From NCBI GenBank assembly GCA_017848435.1, contig JAFEHU010000025.1, positions 1 through 61,555 of the forward strand: a stretch of 61,555 nucleotides of DNA, read 5' to 3'. Position numbers and translations under genes: made by a program. Positions 18,779-27,647 of this stretch are shown here, piece after piece. The DNA comes from Burkholderiaceae bacterium (GTDB lineage: Bacteria > Pseudomonadota > Gammaproteobacteria > Burkholderiales > Burkholderiaceae_C). Each line of letters opens with the position of its first letter. The first letter of the stretch is position 1. The notes under the pieces are model-generated. The model was not told the origin of the DNA. It made no database searches and saw only the letters and a program-made list of their open reading frames with translations.

Positions 18779-19552
18779 TCAGGCGCCGTGGCACTTCTTG
18801 AATTTTTTGCCACTGCCGCAGGGGCAGGCGTCGTTGCGGCCGGGCGTGGCTTCCTTGCGCACCGTCTCTTGCTTGGGGCCCAGCGTGCGCCAGAGGTCGC
18901 GCAGGTCGTACACCGCCCACAGTGCGGCGCCATAGGCCTCCAGCCGGGCGTCGCTGACGCTGGGCGGGCCGTCTTCGCTGAACATGGACACGCTGGGCAC
19001 GCCGGTGTCGTCTTCGGTCATGGCGACGATGGCGCCGAGCGCGCCGTCCAGCCATTCGGCGGCGTCCTTGTCGCGCGGGGTGGCCCAGTCGTCGGGCCAG
19101 TTTTCCACCACGTACATGAAGCCGAGTGCCCACACCTGGGCAAAGCTGGGCAGGGGTTCGTCGTCCAGCACCACACGCTCGTGTTCCGGCAGGGCGGCCA
19201 TGCCGCCGCGCACGTCCAGCACCTCGGGCTGGTAAGCGCGGTCGTCGTCGAGCGTGTCGACGTCGGTGTCGAGCGCGGTGGCCACCTCCTGCCAACGGCG
19301 GTTCCACAAGGTCATGAAACGCTCGCGCTGGTCGGCGTCGGCGAACGGGTCGGCACCCACGGCTTCGTCGGAGGCCAGCAGCACCGGCAGGTACTCCTCG
19401 GGCGGTACGGGGCGGCGGGTGCAGATGAGCGCGGCCATCACGCCCTCACAGAACTCCCATTGCGGGGTTTCGTCGTGGCGGGTGCGCAGGTCGTCGAGCA
19501 GCGCGTCGAGTTCGTCAAAGTCGTCGGGTTGGAGCGTTTCAGCAGAGGTCAT
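18779..19552 (-). CDS. YecA/UPF0149-family protein with C-terminal SEC-C motif
   Basis: 257 aa from [10 protein letters not shown]; an upstream in-frame start gives a non-family extension. The body is an acidic UPF0149 domain ([43 protein letters not shown]). The C-terminus [19 protein letters not shown] is a SEC-C zinc-binding motif (CxC...CH), the same as in SecA. YecA of E. coli binds ribosomes through this motif; here such a role is inference. Convergent with the dehalogenase-like gene, 12 bp apart. Confidence 0.9.
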   Translation of the reverse strand: MTSAETLQPDDFDELDALLDDLRTRHDETPQWEFCEGVMAALICTRRPVPPEEYLPVLLASDEAVGADPFADADQRERFMTLWNRRWQEVATALDTDVDTLDDDRAYQPEVLDVRGGMAALPEHERVVLDDEPLPSFAQVWALGFMYVVENWPDDWATPRDKDAAEWLDGALGAIVAMTEDDTGVPSVSMFSEDGPPSVSDARLEAYGAALWAVYDLRDLWRTLGPKQETVRKEATPGRNDACPCGSGKKFKKCHGA

Positions 19553-19644
19553 ACCGCCAAGTGTAAGAGGCGCCACCGCCACGCGACATGTCATGCAGGG
19601 CCAAAGCCGCCATACTGGCGGCCCTGACGCAAAGGAAGAACCGC

Positions 19645-21294
19645 ATGCTGTCCCGACTCGACGCGTATTACCCGGTGCGCTACACCGCCTTCGGCCTGTG
19701 CATTTTTGGCTGCCTGCTGGCGCTGTTCAGCGTGGTGGCGTTTGGCGTGGGCTGGGGGGCACTGCTGGTGTTCGCCGCACTGGTGGGCGTGGGGGTGTAC
19801 GACCTGCAGCAGACCAAAAGCTCGGTGCTGCGCAACTACCCGGTGGTGGGCCATGTCCGTTTCATGCTGGAGTCGGTCCGGCCGGAGCTGCGGCAGTATT
19901 TTCTGGAGAGCGACAACGAGGCGGCGCCGTTCTCGCGCTCGCAGCGCTCGCTGGTGTACCAGCGCGCCAAGAACGAGTCCGATAAGCGCCCGTTTGGCAC
20001 GCTGCTGGACGTGGCGGCCGTGGGCTACGAGTGGGTCAACCACTCGCTGGCACCGACCCGGCTCACGTCGCACGACTTCCGCATCGGCATTGGTGAACTG
20101 CCCGACGGCACGCCCAAGGACGGCTGCAGCCAGCCCTACCAGGCCAGCGTGTTCAACATCTCGGCCATGAGTTTTGGCGCGCTTTCGGCCAACGCCATTC
20201 TGGCGCTCAACGCCGGCGCGAAACGCGGCGGCTTTGCCCACGACACCGGCGAGGGCTCGATCTCCGCCCACCACCGCATCCACGGCGGGGATTTGATCTG
20301 GGAAATCGGCTCCGGCTACTTTGGCTGCCGCAACGACGACGGCACGTTCAGCGCAGAACGCTTCGCCGCCACTGCGCAAGACCCGCAGGTGAAGATGGTC
20401 GAACTCAAGCTCAGCCAGGGCGCCAAGCCGGGCCAGGGCGGCATTCTGCCGGGGGCCAAAGTCACGTCTGAGATTGCGGCGGCGCGCGGCGTGCCGGTGG
20501 GCGTGGACTGCGTGTCGCCGGCGTCGCACAGCGCGTTTGGCACGCCGGTGGACATGCTGCAGTTCATTGCCTGGCTGCGCGAACTGTCGGGCGGCAAGCC
20601 GGTCGGCTTCAAGCTGTGCATTGGCCACCCGTGGGAATGGTTTGGCATGGTCAAGGCCATGCTGGCCACCGGCATCACGCCCGACTTCATTGTGGTGGAC
20701 GGCGCCGAGGGCGGCACCGGTGCGGCACCGTTGGAGTTCACCGACCACGTGGGCGTGCCGCTGCAGGAGGGCCTGCTGCTGGTGCACAACACGCTGCTCG
20801 GGGTGAACCTGCGGGCGCAGATCCGCATTGGCTGTGCCGGCAAGGTGGTGAGCGCGTTTGACGTGGCGCGGATGATGGCGCTGGGCGCCGACTGGTGCAA
20901 CTCGGCGCGCGGCTTCATGTTCGCGCTGGGCTGCATCCAGGCGCAGAGCTGCCACACCGGCAACTGCCCCACCGGCGTGACCACGCAAGACCCGCTGCGC
21001 CAGCAGGCGCTGATCGTGCCCGACAAGACCGAGCGGGTGCTGAACTTCCATCAGAACACGCTCAAGGCGCTGAAGGACCTGGTGCAGGCGGCGGGGTTGA
21101 CGCACCCGGCGGCCATCACGCCGCACCACATCGTGCGGCGCATCAGCCAGAACGAGGTGCGGCTGCTGGCCAACCTGGTGATGCAGGTGCAGCCGGGGTC
21201 GCTGCTGTCGGACTCGCTGGAAGGCCAGCACGAGGTCTTCAAACGCTACTGGCCCCAGGCCAGTGCGGACAGTTTTACGCTACAAATAGCGTAG
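19645..21294 (+). CDS. Membrane-anchored glutamate-synthase-like FMN protein
   Basis: 549 aa from [10 protein letters not shown] (AAGGAAG upstream). Residues about 12-55 are two membrane segments. The rest is the FMN-binding barrel of glutamate synthase ([57 protein letters not shown]). The 3Fe-4S ligand pattern of GltB is present as C-x5-C-x4-C in [20 protein letters not shown]. There is no amidotransferase domain, so ammonia would have to come from elsewhere, or the reaction differs. The last codons lie in a dispersed repeat that also ends the opposite PIN gene. Confidence 0.88.
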   Translation: MLSRLDAYYPVRYTAFGLCIFGCLLALFSVVAFGVGWGALLVFAALVGVGVYDLQQTKSSVLRNYPVVGHVRFMLESVRPELRQYFLESDNEAAPFSRSQRSLVYQRAKNESDKRPFGTLLDVAAVGYEWVNHSLAPTRLTSHDFRIGIGELPDGTPKDGCSQPYQASVFNISAMSFGALSANAILALNAGAKRGGFAHDTGEGSISAHHRIHGGDLIWEIGSGYFGCRNDDGTFSAERFAATAQDPQVKMVELKLSQGAKPGQGGILPGAKVTSEIAAARGVPVGVDCVSPASHSAFGTPVDMLQFIAWLRELSGGKPVGFKLCIGHPWEWFGMVKAMLATGITPDFIVVDGAEGGTGAAPLEFTDHVGVPLQEGLLLVHNTLLGVNLRAQIRIGCAGKVVSAFDVARMMALGADWCNSARGFMFALGCIQAQSCHTGNCPTGVTTQDPLRQQALIVPDKTERVLNFHQNTLKALKDLVQAAGLTHPAAITPHHIVRRISQNEVRLLANLVMQVQPGSLLSDSLEGQHEVFKRYWPQASADSFTLQIA

Positions 21295-21697
21295 CAACAT
21301 CGCTAGATATTCCTAAGGCTTGGAGCCGTTTTCGCATGGAAATGACGGCTTTGTCCTTGCTCAGCAGCGTGGCGCGGTGTGAAACGGCCAGATCGATGAA
21401 TTTCTGGTCGTCGGCGTCGCTGCAGGTCAATGGGGCCTTGGCGGCGGGGGGGACCACGCGGGCGTGGCGGTCGAACGCGGCCAGCACCTCGGCGGCGCTG
21501 CGCTGGTAGTAGGCCAGGCGCGGCACGATCTGCGGGTAGGTCAGCACCCGGGCGAGTTCGCTGCGCATCTCGGCGGTGGCGAGCCAGTCGAGCTGGCCTG
21601 CTTCCAGGGCGGTTTTGAGGCGCTGTGAAGGCGGGTCGTCAAACACCCACAAATCCAGCAGGATGTTGGTGTCAAGAACGACCGCTGGCCGTGTCAT
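21275..21697 (-). CDS. PIN-domain protein, VapC-like ribonuclease
   Basis: 140 aa starting MTRPAVVLDT. PIN acidic residues are present: Asp9 in VLDTNILLD, Glu47 in EMRSELARVL, DADDQ at 94-98 and Asp115 in LLSKDKAV. This is the COG1569-type PIN family often called a putative toxin, but no antitoxin gene is adjacent; the start overlaps the methyltransferase stop by 4 bp. The 17 C-terminal residues are encoded by the antisense strand of a dispersed repeat, and the 3' end overlaps the convergent gene by 20 bp. Confidence 0.85.
   Translation of the reverse strand: MTRPAVVLDTNILLDLWVFDDPPSQRLKTALEAGQLDWLATAEMRSELARVLTYPQIVPRLAYYQRSAAEVLAAFDRHARVVPPAAKAPLTCSDADDQKFIDLAVSHRATLLSKDKAVISMRKRLQALGISSDVATLFVA
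21278..21346 (+). repeat. Dispersed 70-bp element, copy G (shared 3' end of two genes)
   Basis: Reads ACGCTACAAATAGCGTAGC, then ATCGCTAG, then CCTAAGGCTTGGAGCC, then GCATGGAAATG. Same block order as the other copies. It contains the stop of the GltS-like gene on the plus strand and the last 17 codons of the PIN gene on the minus strand. Confidence 0.7.
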
Positions 21698-22923
21698 TCG
21701 GCGGCAGCGGCGGGCTTCTGGCGCGCCGAGCCGGCGACCATGTCGAACTTGAACAGCCGGCACTCGATCGGGCCGTTCCACATTGGCACCCGGCGCGACT
21801 CTTTCAGGCGCATGCGGCTGGGCAGCTTGAGGTCGGGCGTCAGCACCCAGGCGGTCCAGCCGGCGTAGTTTTTCTTCCAGTGGGTGGCGAGCTGCGGAAA
21901 GAACGCGTCGCCTTCGTCGCGCTCGCCGTCGATCTGGGCGGTTCCCCCCCCGCGCAACGCCCGGGGGGTGCCCGCCACACCGGCCACGGCAATCCGCTCG
22001 CCATACGGCGGGTTCAGCAGCATCACCCCCGCGGGCACGGGTGGCAAGCGCTGCAGCGCGTCGCCGCCGCGAAACTGCACCGCGTGACTCACCCCCGCGC
22101 GCTCGGCGTTGCGCTCGGCGAAGTCCACCATGCGGAAGGCCACGTCGCTGCCAAACACCGGCACGCTGGGTTCGCGCACCGCGGCGGCGGCCTGGTCGCG
22201 CAGCGCCTCCCACACGTGCTCCTGGTACGGCAGGTATTTCTCGAAGGCAAAGCGGCGCAGCAGCCCCGGCGCCTGGTTGCAGGCGATGGTGGCGGCCTCA
22301 ATGGCAATGGTGCCGCTGCCGCAGCACGGGTCGTACAACGGTGCGCTGCCGTCCCAGCCGCTGGCGGCCAGCATGGCGGCGGCCAGGGTTTCCTTCAGCG
22401 GGGCTTCGCCGGTGTCTTCGCGCCAGCCGCGCTTGAACAGCGGCTCGCCCGAAGTGTCGATGTAGAGCAGGCAGCGGTCGGTGGTGAGGTGGGCGTAGAT
22501 GCGCACGTCGGGCCACTGCGTGTTGACGTCGGGCCGCACGCCGCCGGCCTTGGCGCGGAAGCGGTCACACACCGCGTCCTTGATCTTCAGCGCGGCAAAG
22601 TTGAGCGAGGTCAGCGGGCTGTGCTGGGCGGTGATTTCCACCTTGATGCTCTGGCGCGGCGTGAACCAGATTTCCCAGGCCACGCTGTCGGCCAGCGCGT
22701 AGAGGTCGTTCTCGCTGCGGTAGAAACCTTCGGCCAGCTGCACCAGCACCCGCTGGGCCAGCCGGCTGTGCAGGTTGAGCTGCATCGCGTCGCGCCACGA
22801 CGCGACCACATTGACACCACCGCGCCGCTTGTCGGTGTGGCCGCTGCAGATGCGGCGCACCTCGGCTTCCAGCAGGTCTTCAACGCCGGCCGCGCAGGGG
22901 AGGAATAAATGGAGTTGGTTCAT
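21694..22923 (-). CDS. rlmL: THUMP-domain 23S rRNA guanine methyltransferase, RlmL-type
   Basis: 409 aa: N-terminal ferredoxin-like and THUMP RNA-binding region (about 1-165), then a class I SAM methyltransferase with DPCCGSGTIAIEAA and NPPYGER, the N2-guanine catalytic motif. It corresponds to the RlmL half of E. coli RlmKL; the RlmK domain is absent, as usual in Burkholderiales. Directly after NPPYGERIAV comes a low-complexity insert (GVAGTPRALRGGGTAQ) coded by a G8 tract facing a C6 run. Confidence 0.9.
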   Translation of the reverse strand: MNQLHLFLPCAAGVEDLLEAEVRRICSGHTDKRRGGVNVVASWRDAMQLNLHSRLAQRVLVQLAEGFYRSENDLYALADSVAWEIWFTPRQSIKVEITAQHSPLTSLNFAALKIKDAVCDRFRAKAGGVRPDVNTQWPDVRIYAHLTTDRCLLYIDTSGEPLFKRGWREDTGEAPLKETLAAAMLAASGWDGSAPLYDPCCGSGTIAIEAATIACNQAPGLLRRFAFEKYLPYQEHVWEALRDQAAAAVREPSVPVFGSDVAFRMVDFAERNAERAGVSHAVQFRGGDALQRLPPVPAGVMLLNPPYGERIAVAGVAGTPRALRGGGTAQIDGERDEGDAFFPQLATHWKKNYAGWTAWVLTPDLKLPSRMRLKESRRVPMWNGPIECRLFKFDMVAGSARQKPAAAAE

Positions 22924-22936
22924 AGATCAGTGGTCA

Positions 22937-23030
22937 CCATGTTTCGCCGCCGCGCCGGGCCGCCCCAAGCAAGGCACGGCCCCCTCGGGGGGCAGCGAAC
23001 CACACGAAGTGGGGAGCGTGGGGGCCACAT
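22937..23030 (+). repeat. GC-rich 95-bp repeat, copy 1 (after rpoN)
   Basis: Begins CCATGTTTCGCCG, then GGGCCGCCCCAAG, GGCCCCCTCGGGGGGCAGCG, AACCACACGAAGTGGGGAGC and ends GTGGGGGCCA. Almost identical to the copy at 24600-24696, in the same orientation. Its GCCCCC/GGGGGGC hairpin could act in termination. It fills the gap between rpoN and rlmL. Confidence 0.88.
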
Positions 23031-24569
23031 TCATAAAGCTTTGCGTAAATTCGCCGGCGCGATGCGCAGCGACTCGCGGTACTTGGCCACCGTGCGGCGG
23101 GCGCATTCGATGCCCTGCTCTTTCAGCATCTCGGAAATCTGGTTGTCCGACAGCGGCTTCTTCAGGCTTTCGCTGGCGACGAATTGCTTGATCAGCGCGC
23201 GCACCGCGGTGCTGGACGCGTTGCCACCGGTCTCGGTGCCGAGCGCCGAGCCAAAGAAGTACTTCAGCTCGTAGGTGCCAAACGGCGTGGCCATGTACTT
23301 GGCGGTGGTCACGCGCGAGATGGTGGACTCGTGCAGCCCCAGCTCGTCGGCAATCTCGCGCAGCACCAGCGGGCGCATCGCCAGTTCGCCGTGCACGAAG
23401 AAATTTTTCTGCCGCTCGACGATCGCGTTGCTGACGCGCAGGATGGTGTCAAACCGCTGCTGGATGTTCTTGATGAACCAGCGCGCCTCCTGCAGGCGCT
23501 GCTGCAAGCCCGCCCCGCTGGCGCCCTTGCTGGCCTTGAGCGCGCTGGCGTACATGTCGTGCACCCGCAGGCGCGGCATCACGTCGGCGTTGAGCTGCAC
23601 CCGGAAACGCGGGTTGGGGCCACGGCCAATTTGCGTGACGATCACGTCGGGCACCACCACGTTGCGCTCCACGTCCACAAAGCGGCGGCCGGGTTTCGGG
23701 TCCAGCCGCTGGATGAGGGCAATCGCTTTGCGCACGCGCACTTCGCTGTCGTGGCACAGCTGCACCAGACGCTTGATGTCGCGCCGGGCCAGCAGGTCCA
23801 TCGGCTGGGCGCAGATGGCCAGCGCGGTCTGCACCACCTCGTCGATTGGCTGGGCGCGGAGCTGCAGCATCAGGCATTCGGCCAGGTTGCGGGCGCCCAC
23901 GCCGGTGGGCTCCAGGCTTTGCAGCAACCGCAGCGCGACCTCGAAACGCTGCTGCAGGTCTTCCAGCTCTTCCAGGTCCTCGCCCGCCAGGCCAGCGGCC
24001 AGTTCGGCGAGGCTGTCTTCCAGGTAGCCGTCGTCGTTGAGGGATTCGATCAGGAAACTCAGCGCCGCCCGGTCCACCTCGCTCAGCCGCAGGGAGAGCG
24101 CCTGCCGGTGCAGATAAGCGGTCATCGACTCCTGCTGGCGCGCGAGTTCGGTGGCGTCGAGCTGGGTATCGCCGTCGTTGTGGTTGCGGGCGGGCGCGTC
24201 CCCCCCCCATTCGCTGTCGTCCGGCGCCATCTCGGTGGTGCCATCGCCGTCCCAGCTGTCGGGCAACACGCTGTCGGTGTCACCGGGCGCGTCGCTGGCG
24301 GTGTCTGCGGGTTCGGATTCGGCGCTCGACGAAGGGGCGCTGTAGGTCTCCGCCGGCTCGTCGTCGGTCCGGCTGTCGGCCGTGGCGGTGCCGAACTCCT
24401 CGCGCTGGGCGGCGTCGTCCGTGACCTCCAGAAAGGGGTTGTCGTCGAGCATCTGCTCGACTTCCTGGCTCAGCTCCAGCGTGGACAGCTGCAACAACCG
24501 GATCGACTGTTGCAGTTGTGGCGTCAGCGCCAGGTGTTGGGAGACGCGGAGAGAAAGGCCCTGTTTCAT
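23031..24569 (-). CDS. rpoN: RNA polymerase sigma-54 factor
   Basis: 512 aa from MKQGLSLRVSQHLALTPQ, the canonical glutamine-rich activator-interacting region I; the frame is open upstream, but only through a repeat. Region II is long and acidic (about 50-130). The core-binding and DNA-binding domains follow, ending with the RpoN box ARRTVAKYRES that reads the -24 element. It directs nitrogen, motility and catabolic promoters with enhancer-binding activators. A run of nine G at 24200-24208 lies in the acidic region (residues 121-124). Repeats flank the gene on both sides. Confidence 0.97.
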   Translation of the reverse strand: MKQGLSLRVSQHLALTPQLQQSIRLLQLSTLELSQEVEQMLDDNPFLEVTDDAAQREEFGTATADSRTDDEPAETYSAPSSSAESEPADTASDAPGDTDSVLPDSWDGDGTTEMAPDDSEWGGDAPARNHNDGDTQLDATELARQQESMTAYLHRQALSLRLSEVDRAALSFLIESLNDDGYLEDSLAELAAGLAGEDLEELEDLQQRFEVALRLLQSLEPTGVGARNLAECLMLQLRAQPIDEVVQTALAICAQPMDLLARRDIKRLVQLCHDSEVRVRKAIALIQRLDPKPGRRFVDVERNVVVPDVIVTQIGRGPNPRFRVQLNADVMPRLRVHDMYASALKASKGASGAGLQQRLQEARWFIKNIQQRFDTILRVSNAIVERQKNFFVHGELAMRPLVLREIADELGLHESTISRVTTAKYMATPFGTYELKYFFGSALGTETGGNASSTAVRALIKQFVASESLKKPLSDNQISEMLKEQGIECARRTVAKYRESLRIAPANLRKAL

Positions 24570-24599
24570 GCCACCAGACAGGAAACCGGAAACGCGAAC

Positions 24600-24696
24600 G
24601 TGGGGGCCATGTTTTTCCGCCGGGCCGCCCCAAGGAAAAATGCAGCCCCCTCGGGGGGCAGCGAACCACACGAAGTGGGGAGCGTGGGGGCCATGT
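24600..24696 (+). repeat. GC-rich 95-bp repeat, copy 2 (between lptB and rpoN)
   Basis: GTGGGGGCCATGTTT, GGGCCGCCCCAAG, GCCCCCTCGGGGGGCAGCG, AACCACACGAAGTGGGGAGC and GTGGGGGCCATGTTT again. The GTGGGGGCCATGTTT block occurs at both edges. It separates the lptB stop from the rpoN start, so rpoN translation signals lie just beyond a hairpin-rich repeat. Confidence 0.88.
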
Positions 24697-25491
24697 TTAC
24701 ATGCGGAAATGTTCACCGAGGTACACACGGCGCACATCGGGGTTGTTGACGATCTCGGAGGGCGTGCCTTCGGCCAGCACCTCGCCGTCGCTGATGATGT
24801 AGGCGTGGTCGCAAATGCCCAGGGTCTCGCGCACGTTGTGGTCGGTGATCAAAACACCGATGCCGCGCGACTTCAGGAAACTGATGATGCGCTGGATCTC
24901 GATCACCGCGATCGGGTCGATGCCGGCGAACGGCTCGTCCAGCAAGATGAACTGCGGCTGGGTGGCCAGTGCCCGGGCGATCTCGACCCGGCGCCGCTCA
25001 CCGCCCGACAGCGCTGGTGCCGGCGAATGGCGCAGGTGCTCGACCCGCAGGTCTTGCAAGAGGGCATCGGTGCGCTGGTCCATCTCGGCCTTGCCGAGGG
25101 CACGGCCGTCCGGGTGGCGCTGCAGTTCCAGCACCGCGCGCACGTTTTGCTCCACGGTCAGCTTGCGGAAAATCGAGGCTTCCTGCGGCAGGTAGCTCAG
25201 GCCCAGCCGCGAACGGCGGTGGATCGGCATGTGTTCAACCGACTGGCCGTCGATGCTGATCTCGCCCGCGTCGGCCCGCACCAGGCCCACGATCATGTAG
25301 AACGAGGTGGTTTTGCCCGCGCCGTTGGGGCCCAACAGACCGACCACCTCGCCTTTTTGCACCGCCAGCGACACGTTCTTAACGACCTTGCGGCTGCCGT
25401 AGGCTTTTTGCAGGCCCTGGGCGACCAGGCGGCTGCCGGCGTTGGGCGCGGCATGCACCGGGGCATCGGTGTGGGTGGGCAAAACGCTCAC
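24697..25491 (-). CDS. lptB: LPS export ABC transporter ATP-binding protein
   Basis: ATPase of the LptB2FGC complex that extracts lipopolysaccharide from the inner membrane. 264 aa, with about 25 extra N-terminal residues before [16 protein letters not shown]. Walker [10 protein letters not shown], signature [15 protein letters not shown], Walker [13 protein letters not shown] and the H-loop DHN are intact. Start overlaps the lptA stop by 4 bp. Upstream of rpoN, as in many proteobacteria. Confidence 0.97.
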   Translation of the reverse strand: MSVLPTHTDAPVHAAPNAGSRLVAQGLQKAYGSRKVVKNVSLAVQKGEVVGLLGPNGAGKTTSFYMIVGLVRADAGEISIDGQSVEHMPIHRRSRLGLSYLPQEASIFRKLTVEQNVRAVLELQRHPDGRALGKAEMDQRTDALLQDLRVEHLRHSPAPALSGGERRRVEIARALATQPQFILLDEPFAGIDPIAVIEIQRIISFLKSRGIGVLITDHNVRETLGICDHAYIISDGEVLAEGTPSEIVNNPDVRRVYLGEHFRM

Positions 25492-26114
25492 TTTCTTTCC
25501 TCGGGCAGGCGGTCGCTCGGACGCAAAATGGCCGGTGGCGCGGTGCTGGCGGGCGCCGAGGTGGTGGTTTTGGGCGTCAGCGTCGCACGGATCCGGCCTG
25601 TCGGGTTGCCGCTGCTGGCATTGGCGGCACCGCCATTGACAGTGAACACGTCGTTGGTGTTGTCGTAATTGATCACGTTGCCCGAGGTTTCGTCCAGCAG
25701 GGTGCTGCCGCGGTAACGGCGCAGCACCGCACGCTTGTTGAACTTCACGCTGTCGCTGCGGCCGTTGTACTCGATGCTTTCGGCTTCGCCTTCGATGGTT
25801 TCATCCAGCCCCTCGCGTTTTTGCCGGAAATACGCCAACTGGCCTGGCGCGGCGGTGGCGAGGCCAAACTGCGCGCCGTCGGGGTCCTGCCTGACCTCGA
25901 CCCGCACGCCACGGATCACCATCGACCCTTTGGTGATGACGACGTTGCCGGTGAACAGGCTGGTCTGGCGCAGGTCGTCGTAGCGCAACGCATCGGCTTC
26001 GATGTTCATCGGCTTGTTGCGGTCGGCTTTTTCAGCCTGGGCGCTGCCGGCCAGCAGCGCCAGACCCAGCACAGACCACCACAGCAAACGGACGGGCAGA
26101 GTAGGTTGTTTCAT
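25488..26114 (-). CDS. lptA: LPS transport periplasmic protein LptA
   Basis: 208 aa from [10 protein letters not shown], with a signal peptide of about 27 residues ending AQA. The OstA-like beta-jellyroll that bridges inner and outer membrane is shown by [30 protein letters not shown] and [12 protein letters not shown]. The C-terminal 45 residues are a Ser/Thr/Pro/Ala-rich tail. LptC, usually upstream of lptA, is not here; a terminator and dsbA are instead. Confidence 0.94.
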   Translation of the reverse strand: MKQPTLPVRLLWWSVLGLALLAGSAQAEKADRNKPMNIEADALRYDDLRQTSLFTGNVVITKGSMVIRGVRVEVRQDPDGAQFGLATAAPGQLAYFRQKREGLDETIEGEAESIEYNGRSDSVKFNKRAVLRRYRGSTLLDETSGNVINYDNTNDVFTVNGGAANASSGNPTGRIRATLTPKTTTSAPASTAPPAILRPSDRLPEERK

Positions 26115-26166
26115 AAAGGCATGGTTCTTGCTGTGATTGTAGCGACCCAAATGGGCACACCCATGA

Positions 26167-26191
26167 AAAAGGCCCGTCTTGCGGGCCTTTT
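26167..26191 (-). terminator. Rho-independent terminator after dsbA
   Basis: 10-bp stem AAAAGGCCCG/CGGGCCTTTT with a 5-nt loop, flanked by A and T runs. It ends dsbA transcription 18 bp after its stop and implies that lptA-lptB has its own promoter in 26115-26166. Confidence 0.85.
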
Positions 26192-26209
26192 GAGACAGCC
26201 AGTTCGGCT

Positions 26210-26866
26210 TTATTTCGCCTTGCGCGCTTCGCCGATCAGGAAATTGGCCACCTGCAGGGCCCGGTCCATGCTGCCCGCCACGGTGCCGTCGGTGTAATAA
26301 CGGCCGGCAATGCCCAGCGAGGGCACGCCCTGCACCTTGTACTGGTCCTGCAACTGGGCGGCGCGGCGCGCCTTGTTGGCCACACCAAAGGAGTTGAACA
26401 TCTCCATGAACGGCCCCTTGGCCAGGCCTTGTTTTTCGGCCCACGCGGCAATGGTGTCGGGCGTGTTGAGCGGTTGTTTTTCCACATGCACCGCGTAGAA
26501 CACCTTGCGGTGCAGTTCGTCGACCTTGTTCAAACCTTCCAGCGTGTAGTAGAGGCGCTGCTGGGCTTCAAAATCGGCCCGGAAACGCACCGGCACGCGC
26601 CGCACCACCACGTCCTTGGGCGTCTGCTTGATCCAGCTCTCCAGCTGCGGTTCGAAGGCATTGCAATGGGGGCAGCTGTACCAGAAGAACTCCAGCACCT
26701 CAACCTTGCCAGCGGGGGTGTCCACCGCTGCGGCCTTGTCCAGCGTCAGGTAGTCGGTGCCGCTTTCGGGCTTTTTCCCCTGCGCCAGGACGGGCCAGGC
26801 GGCCAGCCCGGAGGCGGCCAGCGCGCCGGCCGTGAGCACACGGGAAAACTCGCGACGTTCCATCAT
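26210..26866 (-). CDS. dsbA: Thiol:disulfide interchange protein DsbA
   Basis: Periplasmic oxidase that introduces disulfides into secreted proteins. 218 aa from MMERREFSRV (AGGAG 7 bp upstream). Signal peptide about 1-29. Thioredoxin fold with active site WYSCPHCNAF (Cys65-Pro-His-Cys68) and cis-proline loop GVPSLGI. It is reoxidised by DsbB elsewhere. Located between a SPOR protein and lptA, an order seen in other Burkholderiales. Confidence 0.96.
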   Translation of the reverse strand: MMERREFSRVLTAGALAASGLAAWPVLAQGKKPESGTDYLTLDKAAAVDTPAGKVEVLEFFWYSCPHCNAFEPQLESWIKQTPKDVVVRRVPVRFRADFEAQQRLYYTLEGLNKVDELHRKVFYAVHVEKQPLNTPDTIAAWAEKQGLAKGPFMEMFNSFGVANKARRAAQLQDQYKVQGVPSLGIAGRYYTDGTVAGSMDRALQVANFLIGEARKAK

Positions 26867-26954
26867 CGATTCACTCCTTGGTTGTTGTGTCGGCCGCCTG
26901 CCAGGAACCGCAGGCAGCGGCATGGGGGTCTGACCACCGCTTGGGCGGAAAAGT

Positions 26955-27605
26955 TCAGCGCTGCACCCGCACCAGCGCGGTCTCGAAGCCGTTGCTGTCG
27001 AGCCGCTCCTTGCTGCGGTCGGCATCTTCCTTGCGGTCAAACGGGCCCACCCGCACGCGGAACACGGTGCGGCCGGACTGCTCACGCTCGGTCACGCGCG
27101 ACTCCATGCCCAGCAGCGACAGCTTGGCACGCTGCGCCTCGGCGTCTTCGGCGGTGCGGAAAGCGCCCGCCTGGACAAAGTAGGAAAACGGGTCCACGCC
27201 AGCCGCCGGTGGCTTGGCCAGCGGCGGGGCGGTGGTGACCACCGTGGGCGCGACCACCGGCGGGGTGGCCGAGGCGCGCAGGCGGGCCAGGTCGCCCAGC
27301 GGGTCGGTGGAGGCACCGGGCTTGGTGTCGGCTCGGCCCGCAGTGGCTGGCGCCACGGGGACCGAGGCTGTGGCGGCGGGTGTGGCAGGCCGGTTCTGGT
27401 TTTTGCCCTGCAGCGCGGCATTCGGGTCCCAGTCCTTGTTGCGCTGGGCTTCCACCGCTTCCTGCGTGGGGCTGCGGCCCTGGGCCTTGTTGGTGAACGG
27501 TACCGGCACCTTGGTCACGAACACCGCCACCGCCAATGCGGCGCCGAGCCCGACCAGCACCCCGACGATGAAGCCGACCATGGCGGCGCTGCGTGTCTGT
27601 TTCAT
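26955..27605 (-). CDS. SPOR-domain membrane protein (FtsN-like)
   Basis: 216 aa from MKQTRSAAMV. A single membrane segment at about 7-30, then a Pro/Ala/Thr-rich periplasmic linker (about 45-135) and a C-terminal SPOR domain (YFVQAGAFRTAEDAEAQRAKL ... VFRVRVGPFDRKEDADRSKERL) that binds denuded septal peptidoglycan. Architecture is that of FtsN, the divisome activator, but FtsN is poorly conserved and other SPOR proteins look alike. It follows argS by 42 bp, the argS-SPOR-dsbA order typical of betaproteobacteria. Confidence 0.88.
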   Translation of the reverse strand: MKQTRSAAMVGFIVGVLVGLGAALAVAVFVTKVPVPFTNKAQGRSPTQEAVEAQRNKDWDPNAALQGKNQNRPATPAATASVPVAPATAGRADTKPGASTDPLGDLARLRASATPPVVAPTVVTTAPPLAKPPAAGVDPFSYFVQAGAFRTAEDAEAQRAKLSLLGMESRVTEREQSGRTVFRVRVGPFDRKEDADRSKERLDSNGFETALVRVQR

Positions 27606-27647
27606 GTTGCCTCTTGTTGCCTGTTGGCTTGTCGCACCCAAAGGGGT

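Noticed and set aside
26121-26165. TTGCTGTGATTGTAGC upstream of lptA, similar to the element start
   Set aside because: Similarity stops after about 16 bp; no downstream blocks.
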